Assembly: GCA_021740915.1 (NCBI GenBank)
Contig: JAIOYW010000003.1
Span: 186,001 to 250,000, forward strand
From: Ignavibacteriales bacterium
GTDB taxonomy: Bacteria > Bacteroidota > Ignavibacteria > Ignavibacteriales > Melioribacteraceae
Direction: 5' to 3'
DNA: 64,000 bases
The number at the start of each line of letters is the position of its first letter. The first letter of the stretch is position 1. The notes beneath the pieces are model-generated. The model was not told the DNA's origin. It did no database searches and worked only from the letters and a program-made list of their open reading frames with translations. This document shows positions 31,251 to 41,600 of this stretch, one piece after another. The position numbers and the translations under genes are program-made.

Positions 31251-31820
31251 ATGAAAAAAGTTCTGATCGTGGATAATCACGATTCTTTCACATATAATCT
31301 GAAACAGATCGTTGAGCAGCATAACGGCTGCGTAACAGATGTGATCAGGAATGATGAAATCGATTCCGGAAAGATAAATAATTACGCAAAAATTATTTTT
31401 TCGCCGGGTCCGGGTCTTCCAGGCGAAAGAAAAATTATGACGGATATCCTCAGGGATTTCTCTCCCGGTAAGAGCATTCTCGGCGTATGCCTCGGTCATC
31501 AGGCGATAGGGGAGTTTTACGGCGCCAAACTTATCAATTTGCATGATATTTTCCATGGCGCTAAAACACATATTAAAATAATAATGGATGATCTGCTTTT
31601 CACAGGAGTGCCGGACAATTTCGAAGCCGGATTATATCATTCCTGGGCTGTTTCAGATGAGAATTTCCCCTATCCGCTGGAAATTACCGCGCGCTCAGAA
31701 AGCGGAATTATTATGGCAATTAGGCATAAATTCTATGATATCCGCTCAGTACAATTCCATCCCGAATCGATTCTGACACCGTATGGCGTGCAGATTATTT
31801 CCAACTGGCTGAACGGATAA
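31251..31820 (+). CDS. pabA: Aminodeoxychorismate/anthranilate synthase glutaminase component (PabA/TrpG)
   Basis: 189 residues, class-I glutamine amidotransferase. It supplies ammonia from glutamine to PabB (or to TrpE). Motifs: VLIVDNHDSFTYNLKQ at the start, FSPGPGLPGE, the nucleophile in GVCLGHQAIGEFYGA (Cys83) and the His-Glu pair in VQFHPESILTPYG. PabA is chosen because pabB and pabC lie directly opposite and no trp genes are seen. In organisms without a second copy the same subunit may serve both pathways. The initiation region (22 nt) is shared with pabB on the other strand. Confidence 0.93.
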   Translation: MKKVLIVDNHDSFTYNLKQIVEQHNGCVTDVIRNDEIDSGKINNYAKIIFSPGPGLPGERKIMTDILRDFSPGKSILGVCLGHQAIGEFYGAKLINLHDIFHGAKTHIKIIMDDLLFTGVPDNFEAGLYHSWAVSDENFPYPLEITARSESGIIMAIRHKFYDIRSVQFHPESILTPYGVQIISNWLNG

Positions 31821-31922
31821 ATTCCCGTCTCTAATTGTGCTTAAGCAAGAATATGAATTTAAGGGACTGATGTTTCACAATTTTTGCCTAATTTGCCGTA
31901 TGTCAGCAATTAATATATTACA

Positions 31923-32750
31923 ATGAAAACTTTCAGCCCCAAAATTGTCATTTCCGATCTTGACGGGACACTTCTCGCTTCTCATAATAAGCTAAGCACA
32001 GAGAATAAGGCTTCCCTCGAAAAATTAGGCAGACTTGATATTAAAAGAGTTGTTGCTACGGGCAGATCATATTTTTCAGCGATGAAAGTTCTGCCTCCCG
32101 ATTTCCCGATTGACTACCTGATCTTTTCTTCAGGCGCAGGGATAATCGACTGGAAAGAGAAAACGCTCCTCAGGTCTTATGTTATGCAGAAAGATCAGAT
32201 TACCGAAAGCCTTAAGCTTATCCGCAGGAACCGCTTCGATTTTATGGTTCACGATCCCGTTCCGGAGAATCACAGGTTTTTCTATAAAAAATATTCAGGA
32301 CATAATCCGGATTTCGACAGGCGAGTTGAGGCTTACCGCCCTTTCTGCTCTGCATTCTCGCAGAAAAATGTTCCCGATAAAGCGAGCCAGTTCGTTGTTA
32401 TTATGCCAGCAGAAGAATTCGATGTGTGCAGTTATTTCCGCGCGAATATCTCCGATTCCAGCGTTATTAAAACAACCTCGCCGCTCGATAATAAATCTTT
32501 ATGGATTGAAATATTTCCGGGCAGCGTTTCCAAATCGCAGGCTGCCGGTTATGTATGTCAGATTAATGATCTGACGAAAAATGATGCTGTTGCTATAGGC
32601 AACGATACCAACGATCTTGATCTGCTCCACTGGGCTGGCAGAGCTTATGCAGTGAATAACGCACATAGTGCTCTTGCTGCACATTTCCCTTCAATGCCTT
32701 CAAATGATGACCACGGATTCAGCCATCTGATCGAAAAGTACTTTGATTAA
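31923..32750 (+). CDS. HAD-superfamily (Cof-type) phosphatase
   Basis: 275 residues, a second HAD hydrolase distinct from that at 17933. Motif I VISDLDGTLLASHNKL, motif II VATGRSY, a cap domain, motif III KSQAAGYVCQ region and motif IV AIGNDTNDLDLLHWAG. Substrate is unknown; the family acts on sugar phosphates and cofactor phosphates. It has a 102-nt upstream gap and overlaps the MATE-like gene end by 4 nt, tail to tail (TTAA). Confidence 0.9.
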   Translation: MKTFSPKIVISDLDGTLLASHNKLSTENKASLEKLGRLDIKRVVATGRSYFSAMKVLPPDFPIDYLIFSSGAGIIDWKEKTLLRSYVMQKDQITESLKLIRRNRFDFMVHDPVPENHRFFYKKYSGHNPDFDRRVEAYRPFCSAFSQKNVPDKASQFVVIMPAEEFDVCSYFRANISDSSVIKTTSPLDNKSLWIEIFPGSVSKSQAAGYVCQINDLTKNDAVAIGNDTNDLDLLHWAGRAYAVNNAHSALAAHFPSMPSNDDHGFSHLIEKYFD

Positions 32751-34069
32751 AATATTCTGATCGCTGCTTTTATTTTACGGACTGGCATCATCATATAAAC
32801 CGATGATAACAAACGTCCTAAGGTAAAAGCAAGCGCGGCGCCGATAAGTCCTGCAATAACCCCGGAATATACTGTCAGAGCCATCACGGTCAGGATTGTT
32901 GTTGTCTCAACTACAGTTGCCCAGGTGATGTATGAATTTTGCTTGGCAGACATTATTACTGCCCGCTGGAAATTTACTGCCACATTCACCACCGGAAGCA
33001 ATACCTGTATCTGTAAAGGCAGAAGCGCAAATAAAGCGAGGCTTAAGGATAATCCCGAGATATCGTGAAACCAAACCATTGCAAGCGGGGAAAAAGCGAT
33101 AACCGAAAGAGCCAGAAAAATCATTCCCGAAAAACCGTAAGCAAAATTTCTCAGTTTTTTATAATTGATAAAATCTTTACCCATAAGAGCAAGTCCGACT
33201 TCCTGATATGATAAACCGAGACTTCTGAAAATGAACAGAAATGCATTTATTACCGGGAGCGCTGCAAGCGATTCGATAGGCTGCGGGGCTTTTCCTATAA
33301 AAAATGTGACAAGCGGCTGAATACCCAAAGCCAAAAAAGCTGTCAGGGCTAATGGGTGATAAAAACTTATTATCCCGCGGTAAGTAATATCTTCATCATC
33401 TTCCCCGCGTTTTAATTCCGGAATAACTTTTCGAACAAACAAATAAGATGCGGCGGCTTCCACAAGCACGGCTGTTGATAATGCAAATGCCCCGATCAGA
33501 ACGCCGGGCGGTTTGATTGTCACCCAGAGCAGCATAGCGGTTACCGACATTGAAAGTATCCTGATGAACGTTCCGAATGCCACATATTTTGTGCGGTTAT
33601 TTGCTATCAGCACCCCCTGATAAAATCTGCGCATACCTATTGCCCCGGGCCAGGGCAGCATAACAATTATTGCCAGATGAGTAAGATGCGAAATCTCGGG
33701 TATTAGCCCGATAACATCGTGAAGGAGATAATCAGCAACAGGAGGTATAACAACAAAAAGCATCGCGGCAGTCATTGCAATACTTAACGCTAGACTGAAA
33801 TTTCTGAGTTTGATGTATGTTTTGTAGCCCCTCACAAGCGCCGTCGAAGCGCTGAGAAGCATCATTACAGGAGCTTCCATTATTAGCGCGAATGCGAAAG
33901 CCACGCCGTAAGCCGCAAGATTGTACTCGGGATTCGGTGTTCTCGAAATTATTGCCGCATTATAAGGACCTTCGATAGACATCATCAGCCATGTTGCAGC
34001 TAATGGCAGCCAAAATAAGAAAATCTTTTTATAAGTCAGCTTGTCCTGCACAGCCTGTTTTTCTGCCAT
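32747..34069 (-). CDS. MATE-like multidrug/solute transporter (MOP superfamily)
   Basis: About 440 residues with twelve hydrophobic helices, arranged as two similar halves. Start chosen at ATG 34069 (MAEKQAVQDKL); a TTG at 34093 would add eight residues. Features such as LPLAATWLMMSIEGPYNAAIISR at the N-terminus, APVMMLLSASTALVRG and repeated short polar loops fit the MOP (MATE/Wzx) superfamily, and some bacterial ANKH-like proteins. No cation-coupling residues can be named. Export of a drug, lipid or solute is possible. No clear operon partner; it converges on the HAD gene. Confidence 0.65.
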   Translation of the reverse strand: MAEKQAVQDKLTYKKIFLFWLPLAATWLMMSIEGPYNAAIISRTPNPEYNLAAYGVAFAFALIMEAPVMMLLSASTALVRGYKTYIKLRNFSLALSIAMTAAMLFVVIPPVADYLLHDVIGLIPEISHLTHLAIIVMLPWPGAIGMRRFYQGVLIANNRTKYVAFGTFIRILSMSVTAMLLWVTIKPPGVLIGAFALSTAVLVEAAASYLFVRKVIPELKRGEDDEDITYRGIISFYHPLALTAFLALGIQPLVTFFIGKAPQPIESLAALPVINAFLFIFRSLGLSYQEVGLALMGKDFINYKKLRNFAYGFSGMIFLALSVIAFSPLAMVWFHDISGLSLSLALFALLPLQIQVLLPVVNVAVNFQRAVIMSAKQNSYITWATVVETTTILTVMALTVYSGVIAGLIGAALAFTLGRLLSSVYMMMPVRKIKAAIRIF

Positions 34070-34324
34070 AAAATCAATAATTAATAAATGCAAATTACTA
34101 ATTACAAATTATTAATTTAAGAACAGCACCTTGGGAAAAATATCTCTCGCCCCGCTCTGCGGGGCCTGCCCTCCGGGGTTCTGATACCATTTTTGCATTA
34201 TTTTCCTATAAAAATATCACCCTTTCAGGGTTTTTATCTTCTTTTGCATTGCATATGCTATAAAACTAACACCCCTCCGGGGTTAAAAGACAATAGAGAT
34301 AACCAATCAAACAACCCCGAAGGA

Positions 34325-34562
34325 GTGACATTATTGTAGAATGAAACATCAATCAAAAATCATCAATCCCGAAGGGATGATATTATTATAGAGATGTCAT
34401 TTATCCAATCTTCGTACAGACGCGATTTATCGCGTCTCCGGCAAAAAAGCCGATTCTCCCATGCACCCGAAAAAATATCTCTTGCCCCGCTCTGAGGGGC
34501 CTGCCTCGATAGGCCTGCCGCAGGGGACACCGGTCACTTCGACTCCGCTCAGTGTCCGGTGC
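34325..34562. repeat. Direct repeat block, copy 1 (~238 nt)
   Basis: Begins GTGACATTATTGTAGAATG and ends AGTGTCCGGTGC. It contains the 'CCCGAAGGGATG' hairpin, an AGACGCGATTTATCGCGTCT palindrome and the CACCGG/CCGGTG hairpin. It matches copy 2 at 34624-34859 over its whole length with scattered substitutions and about 2 nt of net length difference. Confidence 0.85.
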
Positions 34563-34623
34563 TCACATACTACAATAGGCTAAAAAATAATTATTAATTA
34601 CAAACCTGCCTGCCGCAGGCAGG

Positions 34624-34859
34624 GTGACATTATTGTAGAATGAAACATCAATCAAAAATCATCAATCCCGAAGGGATGATATTATTATAGAAATGCCATT
34701 TATCCAATCTTCGTACAGACGCGATTTATCGCGTCTCCGGCAAAGGAGCCGATTCTCCCATGCACCTGAAAAAATATCTCTCGCCCCGCTCTGCGGCCTG
34801 CCCCGATAGGCCTGCCGCAACGGACACCGGTCACTTCGACTCCGCTCAGTGTCCGGTGC
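34624..34859. repeat. Direct repeat block, copy 2 (~236 nt)
   Basis: Second copy of the block at 34325-34562, separated by 61 nt that include the perfect palindrome CCTGCCTG CCG CAGGCAGG. The two copies share the internal order of hairpins. Confidence 0.85.
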
Positions 34860-34996
34860 CATACCAGAATAAACATAAATTAAATACAAATCTGCCGCAG
34901 GCAGGCATTATTATAGAACCGGATATAATTCCCGTTGGGAAAAACCGGAACACAAATTTTTAATTAGTCAAAGTACAGTAATAAATTGCCGAATAA

Positions 34997-35578
34997 TTAA
35001 TTCGGTAGTTTATTAATCTTTTCCAATTCCTCGTTGTATTTACGGCTTTCTTCATCAAGATCCTTCTGCGCCTCTGAGGCCTGATACTTGATCCACATTT
35101 CCTTATCTTTTTGCAAGGCATTTTGTAATGCTGCATTAGCCGCACCAAGTGGATAAATCACCAATGCATAGGCACGGAAATTATCACCATCACGTTTTAC
35201 ATGCTGTTTCATGATACGGCTTCCGGCAAGCTGCTGTTCAGTGTAGGTCTTTATGGTATTTGAATACTGCTGAATTAATGTCGAATTTTCGTTTGTTCCA
35301 ACCTCATCGGAAAATTTCTTAATCAGGTTCTGAACTTTCAAATTCAATTGGTTGGAGATTTCTGCCCTGCATTCTGCAACTGCTTTGTCAATCGCCATCT
35401 GCATGTCTTTTGAGGTAGCTGTTTTTGCTGAAGTGAAGAAGTTCATATCATTGCTGAATTCAAAGAACCAGCCGGGAATTTCTCCTTCTTCAGTTGGTGG
35501 CAGAGGCTGGGATCCACTGCATGCAGTCAATAAGATAATTGACGTAAAAAGAATTAAAATTGAAACATTTTTTTTCAT
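34997..35578 (-). CDS. LPP20-family lipoprotein
   Basis: 193 residues. Signal with lipobox ILLTACSGS, then GEIPGWFFEF, AAIDKAVAECRAEISNQL-like helix and repeated KTYTEQQLAG, AYALVIYPL strands: the LPP20 (PF02169) pattern known from Helicobacter surface lipoprotein LPP20 and the FlgP/FlgT-type outer-membrane proteins of Vibrio and Campylobacter. C-terminal 40 residues form a charged helix (DKEMWIKYQASEAQKDLDEESRKYNEELEKI). It is the last gene of a five-gene minus-strand group, 59 nt after the giant protein gene. A role in the outer membrane is likely; specific function is unknown. Confidence 0.8.
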   Translation of the reverse strand: MKKNVSILILFTSIILLTACSGSQPLPPTEEGEIPGWFFEFSNDMNFFTSAKTATSKDMQMAIDKAVAECRAEISNQLNLKVQNLIKKFSDEVGTNENSTLIQQYSNTIKTYTEQQLAGSRIMKQHVKRDGDNFRAYALVIYPLGAANAALQNALQKDKEMWIKYQASEAQKDLDEESRKYNEELEKINKLPN

Positions 35579-35637
35579 GATGACTCCTTTGATCTAAAAT
35601 AATGAAAATATTATTTGGTCTATTATTGTGTTTACCC

Positions 35638-38600
35638 TTATTTCATAAGCGTCATTTTCTTTACGGACTGTTTATCTTTCCAGGTGAGTGAATATATATA
35701 GACTCCAGAAGCAAGGCCCCTTCCGTCAAATAATAATTCATGATAACCCGAATCAAACTCAACAGAATTAATTATCGTTGATACTTTTTCGCCAAGAATA
35801 TTATAAACTGAAAGATTTACCATCCCTTTTTCAGGCACGGAAAATCGTATAACGGTCTCCGGATTAAATGGATTAGGATAATTATTGAAAAGCATAAATT
35901 CAGCAGGTGAAATTGACGCCTTAAATTTTTCGATAAAATCGGAATTGCCCGCCAGAAGGAGATAATGGTTCTCCTCGTGAAGAGCTTTAATGCGGACAGG
36001 CATTTCCTTACCAAGATCATAGGGTTTTTTAAGCCGTTTATCATATAGAAGTATAAGATATTCCTCCGGTAAATCATATGAACCAACCTGTATCTGGTAT
36101 TCAGAGCCCCGCGTCAGCCTCAGCCGTAATTCGTATTCCTGACCGGTTCCGGTCTCTGGCCTGTGATCTTCGAGCAGGAATTTATAGCCTGTTTCAAGTG
36201 ATGTATTATAAATTGTCATTCCATCCGATGCGAAATCCTGAGGAGGCGCAAAAATATCGAGGCTGTCTATTCCTCTGGAACAGAACTCAGCAAAACCTGC
36301 GGCAATGGAATTGATCAGGGAATTCTGTCTTATCAGATCAAGCGTGAACCCGGTATGTTTTGTTTTTTTGAGTATCTTTTTTAACAGATTCTGCGGATCG
36401 ATTACGTATGGAATTTTGATACTGCTTAAGTTCGCCGGATTATACAAATAATAGCCTTTGAAGGGGGCAAATATAACAGACTGGCTAAAACTGCCCTGAT
36501 AGTCATATATCGGCTGGAGTGAAGCAATATTTACCGATTGAACATCAGACCATAGTATTTGACGATTGAATGGGTTTGTAATAATATTCCACCCGCTATG
36601 CAGTTGAAGATTATAAGTGTTATCACTCATAAGTGCAACCGTATTCGATGAGTCATTAATACTTACTGATTTTTTAGAAAGCACCCAGAAAGCCTTCCCT
36701 TGTCCAAAAGTAAAAACAGCACTACCGTCATATTTCTGCAGATAATCAGTATCTGTTCCTTTATCGTGAAAAACCTGCCAGTCAGTGCCCTGGGTACCGC
36801 TGAACAGCTCCTTAACTCCAATGGCATCTGCTCCGGGCAAACCAAGCATCCTATAGCTGGTTTTATCCCCGGAACTGTTGAAAGAAACTGAATTGATGAC
36901 AGGGATACTCTGCTGATAAATAAATATTTCAAAAAGGTCACTCTCCGAATACACATCAGGATACTCAGAAGAAACAATCCTGATCTTGCAGTTAGCCGAA
37001 CCTTGATCGGGAATAGTCCATGAATACTGTTTTGCAGAAGATTCATAATTCTGAGCTAAAAGAGTCCATGCTTCCCCATTGTTCGAAGAAAACATTATAT
37101 CCACTCCCTGAACAAATTCAGACGACCATGCGATCACCTTAATATCACCGTTTCTAAATTTCACGCCGGCGGCAGGGTTAATGAGCTGAATGCCTGGTAC
37201 AAATATCATGAAGTCGGAAACTGAAGTGTCGGCATTTTCCGGGTAGCCTGATTCTGAAAGCAAAATCCTGCAATTTTGCTGTGTTGATGCAGGCACCTGC
37301 CAGGAATATTTAACCTGCGATGCAGCGATATCATACGCGATCTGATTCCATTCAGCGCCGCTATCTGTGCTGAAATATAAATTTATCTTATCAACAAAGT
37401 CGGAGGTCCATGTGATATCAAATGTTCTTCCGCCCCTGATGGTTTCAGAGCCGTAAGGAGATATTAGACTAAGAGCCGGATTAAATACGCTGAAAGCCGG
37501 GCTGATCCTATATAAATCAACTATTGATTTATCCGATATCTTAACTTTCATTAAATTACTGTTTACTTCCGGTATAATCCATGTATGGTTGCTTAGCGGG
37601 CTTACGATATTCGTGGCTATCTCAATCCATGATGCTCCTTCGTCTGTAGAATAATGCAGGTTAACAGTATCGGCAAAATAATGAGACCACCTGATAAGCT
37701 GCGCTGTACCTGATCTGTAAATATCATCCTGTCCCGGCTCAGATAATGTAATTGAAGGAATGACGATCTGTATGGAATTTTCTGCAGCAGAAAATACATC
37801 CGGATGCTCTTCATCTGCCGCCCGCAGGGTTACTGAGTTTGCGCTGATCTGGGGAATATTCCAGTAATAATTTCCGGCAGAAGCAACTAATCCGGAAATA
37901 ATCAACTCCCAGTTTGACCCGGCATCAGTTGAATATTCAAGTTTTATCGTATTCACATTGGAAGCCGACCAGCTAATTCTTCGCTGCTCTCCGGCTCTCC
38001 AGATATTACCTGCTGATGGTGAGTTAAGAGTTATGGCTGAGTGAATAATGTTGAAAGCAGAATCACTCTTATCTGCCACTGAGGGTAAGGATATGTCTGA
38101 AACCCGGATAAGTGCTTCATTTGTGTGGACGGGATTAACAGTCCAGTTATAGTTCTGAATAGATGATTGAACACTGTCCGCAAAGGTAACCCAGGAAATG
38201 CCTCCATTTTGCGAAAATTCAATTTTTATTTTTGCTATATTAACAGAAGACCAGATAATTTTCTGAATACTGCCGGAACTATAAGTTTCATTCCCATTCG
38301 GCTGATGAAGCGTCAGAACAGGTCTGAGAATTGAAAAAAGAGCCTCACTCTGATCGTAAATCCCCGGATAATCTTCATCTGATATTCTTACAATTACCGA
38401 AGAACTGTTAATATCAGGAAGAACCCAGGTAAAGGTCTGTGCTGAAGCCTGAATACCTGTTCCGATTATCTGCCAATCGCTTCCGCTGTTTGTAGTGTAT
38501 TCCAGTTTAACTGTTGAGACATTCTCTGCTGTCCAGCTTATATTCCTTGATTCGCCTGCACGCCATACCTCTCCGCCATTTGGTGAATTAAGTGATATTT

Positions 38601-41600
38601 GTCCCGGCGGGATTTGAATGCTAAACGGTTTTATATTCAAATCATATATAAATAAACCATCATCAGTTGTAATTCGAATCTTACATGATGACGAGTTAAT
38701 ATAAGGTAAAATCCAAATAAACGACCTTTCCGACGAAGAAATATTGGAAACTATTGATGTCCAATTAATACCATTATTGGTGCTATAATCAATGTTGATA
38801 AGTGTCGAAAGTGATGCTATCCAGGAAATATTTAAACTTGAGCCTGAATATAGTACTTCTCCTCCCTTCGGCGAAATTATGGAAACACCTGGTTCAATAT
38901 ATTTTATTATTGTTCCATTCTCACCGACCGCGTAACCAACAAACGAGGCTGGAAAATCACTGGAAACCAGAACCAGATCACCAGCTCCTGAAAGCTGCTT
39001 AACCCAACTGCTGCCTCCTGTCACTGTCTTCAGAATAACCCCTGATACTCCAACGGCCCATCCTATTTCCGCTGAAACAAAATCAATATCAAAAAGCGCT
39101 TTTGAATTTCCGCTTTGCTGCTTCCACCAATTATGCCCGCCATTCGTCGAATATATAATATCTCCCGAACTTCTTGCGGCAAATCCAATATTTTCATTTA
39201 TTAGAATTGCAGATGTTATATCGCCTTGTTCCGGATAAGGTGCTGCAAATTGTGACCAATTCTCTCCAGCATCTACCGTTTTTGTCAATGCCCCTTGGCT
39301 CCCAACAACAATACCTATTGAATCTGTCAGAAAATAACCTTTACGTAAGTCTTTATTTGTTCCGCTGACTTTGGAATGCCAGGTTATTCCTCCATCAGAT
39401 GACTTAAGGATTGTTCCATTTTCGCCAAGAATAAAACCAGTTGATGAATTAGTGAAACATAATGACCAATACCGCGTGCCATGAAATGAATTAATATCGA
39501 GCCAGTGTAACCCGCCATCCACTGTTTTTAGTAAAATATTGCCTTCATAATCATTATCTATCGCGAGAATATAACCGATTTTTGATGATGTGAAATCAAC
39601 ACTGCGGAGATGGAAGTCTGTTCCGCTTAATTGATCAACCCATGAGTCACCACCATCAGTTGTATGAAGTATTTTACCAAATTCTCCTACGACCCATCCT
39701 GTGTCAGCGGAAATAAATTTGACATCGCTGAAAAGAAAATTAAAATCGGTTGGAAGTTTGGTCCAATTTAATCCGTTTTCAATCGTAAAAGGATAATCAC
39801 TCTCATCTGAATAGTGCGGGAGGTTTTGTGCACGAATTCTAACTTTACAGTTTAATGAACTTATATCTGGTACCACCCAATTATAATAGGCCACATTAAA
39901 ATAACCTTCTGATAATATTTGCCAGGTAACTCCGCCATCAGAGGTGAACTCAATTATAAAAAAATCAAGATACTCAGCATCCCAATTAATCAGGAACTGG
40001 GAACCTGCGGGCATTATTTCATCTCCATTAGGAGATTTCAATGTCAAAGAGGGTAATACAATTACGAAATTGGCATTGCTCTCATCACTGATATTCGGAA
40101 ATACCTCATCCGTTACTTTTAATTTTACTGTTGTGCTACTAATATTTGGGACTGTCCACGCATATGTGCCCGTTGCTGCTGACTGTCCGGTCACTATATT
40201 TGTCCAGTTCGTTCCGTTGTTTGTTGTGTACTCAAGTTTTACTGTCGAGATGTTCGATGCGGTCCAGGTAATATCCCTCAACTCTCCAGCACGCCAGGTT
40301 TCACCGCCGTTTGGAGCTGTCAATGTCAAGGGGGGGAACTGGATTGTGAAGCTTCCGTCGCTCTCGTCACTGATATTTGGGAATACTTCATCCGTAACTT
40401 TTACCTTTACATTTGTTTTGTTTATTGAGGGCACTGTCCATGCATATGTCCCGGTGGATGCCGTATGACCTGCAGTTATACCCGTCCAGTTTATTCCGTT
40501 ATTTGTCGTGTATTCCAGTTTCACTGTCGAAATGTTATCAGAAGTCCATTTGATATCTCTCACCTCTCCCGCTAGCCAGGTTTCGTTGCCGTTCGGAGCA
40601 GTCAGAGTAAGTGTCGGTCCATGTATTGTAAATTCCGCATCACTTTCATCACTGCTGTGTGGGAATACTTCATCAGATACTTTTATTTTAACAGTTGTGC
40701 TGTTTATTGTGGGCACTGTCCATGCAAATGTGCCGTTTGATGCTGTCTGCCCTGTGGTTATACTCGTCCAGTTCGTTTCGTCATTTGTTGTGTATTCCAG
40801 TTTAATTGTTGAGATGTTATCTGCCGTCCATGTAATATTTTGTAATTCTCCTGACCGCCAGTTCTCCCCGCCGTTTGGTGAAGTAAGATTTAAATAAGGA
40901 ACGATTGGTACATCTGTATCCCACAAAGGATTGCCGGAAATCATTCCATGAATTCCGTTACCCGATTCATCAACTAAAATATTACCGGTGCCTTCATGGA
41001 AGTTCCAAAGCCCAATTGTATTTTCGTCCTTTGTATAATAAATACTTGGAATGAAATTTTCATTATACCTTGCGGTCGATGAAATTCTAATCTTGGATAA
41101 TTTGAAGTTTGGATGAAAGTCAGGGTCCAAATATTTTGCAAACCGAAGTTGTGCGTCCGAATATACCAGGCTCTCTTGCCCTATAAAATTCTCGGTTTGA
41201 AAAACACCATCTATAAATAGTTTTAAATTTCCATCTTGTGAACGAACACCAGCTACATGGTGCCAAACAGCAACTGAGATAGGACAGTTGATATACCGAT
41301 TTTGTTCAGTTCTTATTCCAAAATAAATGTTACCTTGTATATAGAAGTTGTAAACCCAGGAAGATGAATTTGAGCCACGATTAATTATTGGCTGGAAATT
41401 AGTTTGAGAAATTTTAATCCAGAATTCTATTGTAAAGGGGTTGTTTCCCTGAATCCTTTCTTCTGTCATTCCGTCAATATATTCATTATTCTGCTCATTA
41501 AAGGCGATAGAATAATTCTGAGAGATGGCGGGCATAATTGCAAAGGTTGTGTCGCTTGAATCATAAACTTCAGGTATGTTTTCATCGGAAATCTTCACAA

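Larger units (their letters stand above)
34094..34960. repeat. Gene-free region filled with REP-like hairpin repeats
   Basis: About 870 nt with no credible gene. It is packed with short palindromic units: ACCCT TTC AGGGT (around 34217-34230), ACCCC TCC GGGGT (34270-34284), CCCGAAGGGATGATATTATT (34368 and 34667), AGACGCGAT/ATCGCGTCT (34418-34437 and 34717-34736), CCTGCCTG CCG CAGGCAGG (34605-34623), and a CACCGGTCACT / AGTGTCCGGTG hairpin with a central CTTCGACTCCGCTC. Similar dispersed elements are common in Bacteroidota and Ignavibacteria genomes. A short piece near 34134-34183 is a partial third copy of the 'ATATCTCTCGCCCCGCTCTG' unit. Confidence 0.8.

Noticed and set aside
34325..34859. 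CRISPR array
   Set aside because: The repeats are long, imperfect, only two copies, and carry hairpins; no spacers of regular length and no cas genes.
34094..34960. tRNA or small RNA genes in the largest gaps
   Set aside because: I looked for tRNA-like cloverleaf patterns and found only simple palindromes.
34662..34963. Short open frames of 67-75 codons on both strands in the repeat region
   Set aside because: They lie across hairpin repeats, have no start-site context or recognisable composition, and overlap each other.
39944..40897. Open frames of 129-174 codons on the plus strand inside the giant gene
   Set aside because: They are antisense shadows of the repeated Kre9-like units; their similarity to each other comes from the repeats.
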